Below, piece after piece: positions 8,801-10,692 of a stretch of 10,692 nucleotides of DNA (its first letter is position 1; each line of letters begins with the position of its first letter). The notes below the pieces were generated by a model that saw nothing but the letters and a program-made list of their open reading frames with translations, made no database searches and had not been told where the DNA came from. The stretch spans positions 1-10,692 of the forward strand of contig CAMMKL010000050.1 of NCBI GenBank assembly GCA_946497265.1, written 5' to 3'. Both the position numbers and the translations under genes were made by a program. This DNA comes from an uncultured Clostridia bacterium (GTDB lineage Bacteria > Bacillota > Clostridia > Oscillospirales > Acutalibacteraceae).

Positions 8801-8973
8801 TAGCGGTAAAATTTTCCGTCGCATTCCCGTGTAATCTTATTTTTTTGCCGAAGGCCTTTTTCAAAATACGCCCGTCGCAATTCCCCCAGTACATCCTGTG
8901 CGGGAGAATCTATATCGTAACGGGAAAAATAGATCCCATAGTATTGTGTTTGCGTATCCACATTCATTGGCAT
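5806..8973 (-). CDS. Large MORN-repeat protein (1055 residues)
   Basis: Three regions are visible. Residues 1 to about 220 form a mixed, Tyr-rich globular segment I do not recognise. Residues about 245-495 are low-complexity and likely disordered, with 20 Glu among residues 316-375. Residues 497-1036 are about 20 tandem MORN-type units of roughly 23 residues, with the pattern YxGxWxxGxxxGxG followed by a turn ending in DG or NG (for example LYSGNWRDGRRCGKG). Units near 870-965 are degenerate. MORN arrays form long beta-sheet ribbons known to act as scaffolds or to bind lipids or proteins; which applies here is unknown. No signal peptide, membrane helix or catalytic motif is seen, so it is probably cytoplasmic. 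The ATG at 8973 has GGAGG 9-10 bases upstream. It has its own promoter and terminator. Confidence 0.88.
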   Translation of the reverse strand: MPMNVDTQTQYYGIYFSRYDIDSPAQDVLGELRRAYFEKGLRQKNKITRECDGKFYRYSYVLENGAPLKWKKMADGKLAEKAIATGEGGYLVLTQDAGKQLVKRAYFDPEHHWYKTEYYSSERKKIPAAVLSLGADDNILLMHEYFGEGKEEKCFQLYPCEIPKDAGELSLLNGAAGVPEVAAHTSRGDFYYCRREESQRRRTVLEAIRSGNQAPPLFTVERPDVPDEEADRAEGFQVTLHSGQEEHSKAEAVANTEQEGMAPNNERRAAEMETNLAELKRIQQEAQTSLRRYDQSGSYQWSGTVDAEKYLVEEDRIPPEVEPQGRTEEEPPIEEGAESGAEETEVNVEPAETEAIEEKEAVEKGAQSASEEPAAYTYSAIESLGEPTDAAEALESLGLSHDERQRLGRYNVIIQPISKNKYARPEMDAAPPPSERRPVPAQDDMGAHTDYEQAVLGDDDRDIPYFLQGECSGVSIGCPYTGLEKRKICVSPTENYYYFGGLSNGKREGYGHTVMQDGKTAYEGGYADDKRDGFGTYYYKTGRLCYAGEWKENRRHGMGVSFRPGERTIQVGRWQENVPVGKSALFDYNGTLLYSGQWLEGKRHGTGVGYADDGSILVGFWLENRLNGKGTQFDPDGNLLYSGNWRDGRRCGKGVEYRADGSIRYSGDWQEDLYYGKGILYREDGHTVSGDFINGEVCGQAEECDANGRKVYEGSWENSRYHGLGCKFLSDGGRCVGKFADGEPSGFLDGYTAQGELVYCGEWKDWKYHGEGCSYSGGEKRYEGSFREGRYHGKGYEYQDGSYVYSGEFQDNMRHGFGTSYVQGRPEYSGGWKDNRYEGAGLLYQNGKPRYAGSFRAGKLEGRVNTIVDGVVRVEGIYEDGSLIYARQFNAEGCLEYEGSVKAGKPAGLGCTLSPYGEKKEEGIFTDGLLTHSMQVTRRRMPPLVPCDRLSNTEYEGYRQGPACAVEQKMGCGLYSGQLKDGKPDGKGTILHNDHRYTGCFEEGEPRGKGVIYRMDGSTLRGMFVSPRHTGAKCLQFTGNITYFYLPSDAEENGG
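5866..7485 (-). repeat. Tandem MORN-repeat coding region
   Basis: About 20 protein-level repeats of roughly 69 bases each. The repeats are conserved as protein (Tyr, Gly, Trp/Phe and Gly-Gly positions) but have diverged at DNA level, apart from short recurring blocks such as ccgtggta or ccatggcg for the HG turn. This suggests an old array kept by selection, not a recent tandem expansion. Confidence 0.85.
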
Positions 8974-9045
8974 GCCGAGGTCCCTCCGAATCCTATTTCT
9001 ACGTCAACGCGTCATTGTCGTGATATTGTTCCTGAAAAAAATAGT

Positions 9046-9063
9046 CTATATTTTATGATATAG
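9046..9063. repeat. Inverted repeat over the MORN -10 box, possible operator
   Basis: The arms ctatat (9046-9051) and atatag (9058-9063) are complementary around 6 bases, and the element covers the -10 box and the expected start point. This is where a repressor would bind, but AT-rich palindromes are common near -10 boxes and no regulator is encoded nearby. Confidence 0.3.
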
Positions 9064-9083
9064 GAAACCCGGCCGCTTTTCAA
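9055..9083 (-). promoter_or_regulatory. Sigma-A promoter of the MORN gene
   Basis: On the minus strand TTGAAA (9078-9083) is followed after exactly 17 bases by TATCAT (9055-9060). Each box matches five of six consensus bases. The start point would be near 9048, giving a leader of about 75 bases to the ATG at 8973. It lies downstream of the cohesin-like gene, so the MORN gene can be expressed independently. Confidence 0.7.
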
Positions 9084-9122
9084 GGATTTTTGATAAATAT
9101 GCTGGAAACTTTCCGCAGGAAG

Positions 9123-10223
9123 TCACTCTTTTTTTCCCTTTGTATGATTTTTGCGCCAAAAAAGCAAAACAATTGCCACGCCGATGCACAGCGCAGCAGC
9201 CGTTCCCAAAAAGAAGGCCCTTTGGTTCCCTTGGTGGAGCGGAAGCTGCAGCGATTCCTGTCCCTCTCCCCATTGAGAAGCGCCCTGTGTAGTATCTCCT
9301 TCGGTTTTGTGGACGGAAACCCCAGGCGAACCGCCTTTGCTCCCCTTGGTTACGGAGCTTGCCTTCCCGCCTGTTAACCTGGAAGCCGTTTTCGCCGAGG
9401 AGGTTTTTCCTTTCGAGGAGGATACGCTTGAGGCCGCCGATTTTTCACCCCGTTTTACTGAAATCCGGTAAATTTGTTTCTGGCTCTTGTCCGGCGAAGT
9501 AACCGTTACCGTAAATGGGGTGATGCTGCCCATAGCGCCCAGGGTTTTACGGTTCACTTTTACCGTCGCGCCTTCCCGCAACGGCTGCGCATAGAACAAC
9601 ACACTGGTTACGTTTGAGGGGACCTCCAGCGTATAGGAAAATTGTTCGGGGGCAAAGTCCGGTTCCAAGGTTCCGGTGTCCGGCTGTAAAGCGCGCAGCA
9701 TGGCATCCTGCGGCTTGTCTGGTTGCGGTGGGGATACCACCTGGAATTCAGCCGAAGGCTGGCTTTCCAGCAAGTAGGGCTGCAGGTCGTAATCGCAGGC
9801 CCCGTCTATCTCGGCGGAAAGGGTTAACCTACCCTCCTGCACATCGGAAAGCACGGTGAATGTAACCTCAATAAGCGGCGTCTCCTCCCTGCCTACGGCA
9901 ATCCCTTCCCGGCCCGTAAGAAAAACTATAATAATGCTTCCACCCTGCACATTTGTTTGCAGCTCTCCGCTGGAAAGCCCGCCCTTAGCGGTCACTTTCC
10001 GAAACTGTAGCTGGGTTTCGTCATAAAGCATCCGGACCCGGCAAGCGGAAAGGTTCCCCGCCTGAGGCGTTGTGCAGGATAATAAAAACGAAACCTCTTC
10101 CCCGGGTGCCGCCGTCTCCTCTTGCGCCCGCAGTACGAATGAGCCCGCCTGGGCAGCCGTTGCTTTTGGCGGGAATAGGAACAGGACAAAGAGTGTTAAC
10201 AGTAAAATTCCATATCTTTTCAT
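9123..10223 (-). CDS. Secreted membrane-anchored cohesin-like and cadherin-like domain protein
   Basis: Predicted surface protein of 366 residues. Residues 1-24 are a signal peptide (MKRYG, a Leu/Phe core, cleavage after ATAA or ATAAQ). Residues about 27-163 resemble a cohesin domain of the carbohydrate-binding/cohesin superfamily (APGEEVSF, then MLYDETQLQF and PLIEVTFTV strands). Residues about 175-260 look like a cadherin-like beta-sandwich (PF12733 type), ending in IYRISVKRG. A Ser/Lys/Gly-rich linker (260-330) leads to a membrane helix (336-356) and a Lys-rich tail, so it is anchored by a helix; no LPxTG motif is present. I chose ATG 10223 because GGGAGG lies 6 bases upstream and the signal peptide then begins properly; an ATG at 10274 would put the promoter inside the gene. 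No convincing terminator follows. The ligand is unknown. Confidence 0.85.
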   Translation of the reverse strand: MKRYGILLLTLFVLFLFPPKATAAQAGSFVLRAQEETAAPGEEVSFLLSCTTPQAGNLSACRVRMLYDETQLQFRKVTAKGGLSSGELQTNVQGGSIIIVFLTGREGIAVGREETPLIEVTFTVLSDVQEGRLTLSAEIDGACDYDLQPYLLESQPSAEFQVVSPPQPDKPQDAMLRALQPDTGTLEPDFAPEQFSYTLEVPSNVTSVLFYAQPLREGATVKVNRKTLGAMGSITPFTVTVTSPDKSQKQIYRISVKRGEKSAASSVSSSKGKTSSAKTASRLTGGKASSVTKGSKGGSPGVSVHKTEGDTTQGASQWGEGQESLQLPLHQGNQRAFFLGTAAALCIGVAIVLLFWRKNHTKGKKE

Positions 10224-10252
10224 AAAACGCCTCCCTCTTGCAGGGCAGTCTA

Positions 10253-10265
10253 TGCTATAATAGCA
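10253..10265. promoter_or_regulatory. Palindromic extended -10 shared by divergent genes
   Basis: The 13-base palindrome tgctataatagca reads as an extended -10 (TG, one base, TATTAT) toward the cohesin-like gene and as TG, one base, TATAAT toward the MscS gene. Neither direction has a good -35 box, as extended -10 promoters allow. For the minus gene the start point would be near 10250, with a 27-base leader holding GGGAGG. For the plus gene the leader would be about 80 bases. The minus direction is the more convincing one. Confidence 0.5.
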
Positions 10266-10350
10266 ATAACACACGCGCCTAAATCCGGCATCGCTCTTAA
10301 GGCAAACCGGCCAATTTGTGGATTATAAAATATTGAACGGAGGTTATAAC

Positions 10351-10640
10351 ATGCTGGAACATCGACTTGCTGAAACCGTAGACCCTTCCCAAATCAACCA
10401 TTTTTTTACCACTCTTTTCGATTGGTTCAAAGGGTTTGCGCCCCGCTTGATCGGTGCGTTGTTGGTACTGGTCATCGGATGGTGGTTGAGCAGCCTGCTC
10501 ACCAAGATGGTAATACGCGCCATGCACCGCGGTAAAATGGATGAGGGCGTCGTTTCGTTTACATCTTCTGTCAGCAGGATTATCCTGCGGATCATTGTAC
10601 TGATATCGACCGCGGCCCAGTTGGGCCTAGACACCACCAC
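10351..10640 (+). CDS. MscS-family mechanosensitive channel, N-terminal part only
   Basis: Membrane channel that opens under membrane tension to release solutes during hypo-osmotic shock. The first 96 residues are genomic. They show a short amphipathic start, a membrane helix at about 31-55 (RLIGALLVLVIGWWL and on), a basic loop (MVIRAMHRGKMDEG), and a second helix at about 72-93 ending in AAQLGLDTT. This matches MscS just before the pore helix. The next expected part, the Gly/Ala-rich pore helix, is absent because the sequence switches to sequencing adapter at 10641. The frame stays open through the adapter to 10692, adding about 18 false residues from TSRRPSGLRK onward. GGAGG (10339-10343) lies 7 bases before the ATG. 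It is divergent from the cohesin-like gene. Confidence 0.85.
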
Positions 10641-10692
10641 AAGTCGGAGGCCAAGCGGTCTTAGGAAGACAATACAGCTTTGCAACTCCTTG
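10641..10692 (+). other. Untrimmed MGI/BGI (DNBSEQ) adapter with sample index
   Basis: Bases 10641-10672 match, over all 32 bases as I remember it, the MGI/BGISEQ adapter that starts aagtcggagg and ends gaagacaa. The next 10 bases (10673-10682, tacagctttg) sit where the sample index belongs. The last 10 (10683-10692, caactccttg) are the start of the other adapter half, read as its reverse complement. Three adapter parts in the right order and spacing leave little room for chance. This is assembly contamination at the contig end, not biology. Confidence 0.96.

Noticed and set aside
9064..9122. Terminator after the cohesin-like gene
   Set aside because: Only a 4-base stem (ggaa and ttcc) was found after the stop, with no T tract, so it does not support a terminator call.
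10224..10274. Longer N-terminus of the cohesin-like protein from ATG 10274
   Set aside because: It would bury the signal peptide behind 17 residues and place the -10 box inside the gene; ATG 10223 has GGGAGG at 6 bases.
10344..10685. A 113-residue minus-strand frame at the contig end
   Set aside because: Part of it is adapter and the rest is antisense to the mscS gene.
10639..10692. Frameshift or truncation in mscS
   Set aside because: The loss of family similarity at 10641 is explained fully by the adapter sequence, so no mutation needs to be assumed.

Overview
The window (about half GC by eye) comes from a Gram-positive, low-GC-lineage anaerobe. A Clostridia (Bacillota) bacterium is the best guess, possibly a gut one. 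Reasons: a bacterial V/A-type ATPase operon, strong AGGAGG-type ribosome binding sites, sigma-A promoters, and a surface protein with cohesin-like and cadherin-like domains held by a C-terminal membrane helix. The genus cannot be told from this stretch. All genes except the last read on the minus strand, so the biological order runs from right to left.

Region 1 (1-3346) is the 5' part of a V/A-type ATPase operon in the order G/H, I, K, E. Subunits G/H and E form the peripheral stalk, I is the membrane stator and half-channel, and K is the rotor ring proteolipid. The catalytic and shaft subunits (A, B, C, D, F) are not in the window; they are expected beyond position 1. K keeps every residue that binds Na+ in the Enterococcus hirae ring, so the enzyme is predicted to pump or use Na+. 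The 218-base gap at 3347-3564 holds the likely operon promoter and a hairpin that probably ends the upstream gene.

Region 2 (3565-8973) holds three genes in one direction: a 1055-residue protein with about 20 MORN repeats, a ComEC-like metallo-beta-lactamase-fold hydrolase with an unusual cysteine-rich tail, and a Cof-type HAD phosphatase. The last two are 18 bases apart and look like one operon. A strong terminator hairpin separates them from the MORN gene, so the three may be only partly co-transcribed. The MORN gene has a good sigma-A promoter of its own, with a palindrome over its -10 box. The MORN plus cysteine-rich hydrolase pair is the least familiar part of the window. No function can be assigned to it from sequence alone.

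Region 3 (9123-10640) has two divergent genes: a secreted, membrane-anchored cohesin-like protein (minus) and the start of an MscS-type mechanosensitive channel (plus). Between them lies a 13-base palindrome that reads as an extended -10 promoter element on both strands.

The last 52 bases (10641-10692) are not genomic. They match the MGI/BGI (DNBSEQ) sequencing adapter, followed by a 10-base index and the start of the second adapter half. The contig therefore ends in untrimmed adapter, and the apparent C-terminus of the MscS protein is an artefact.
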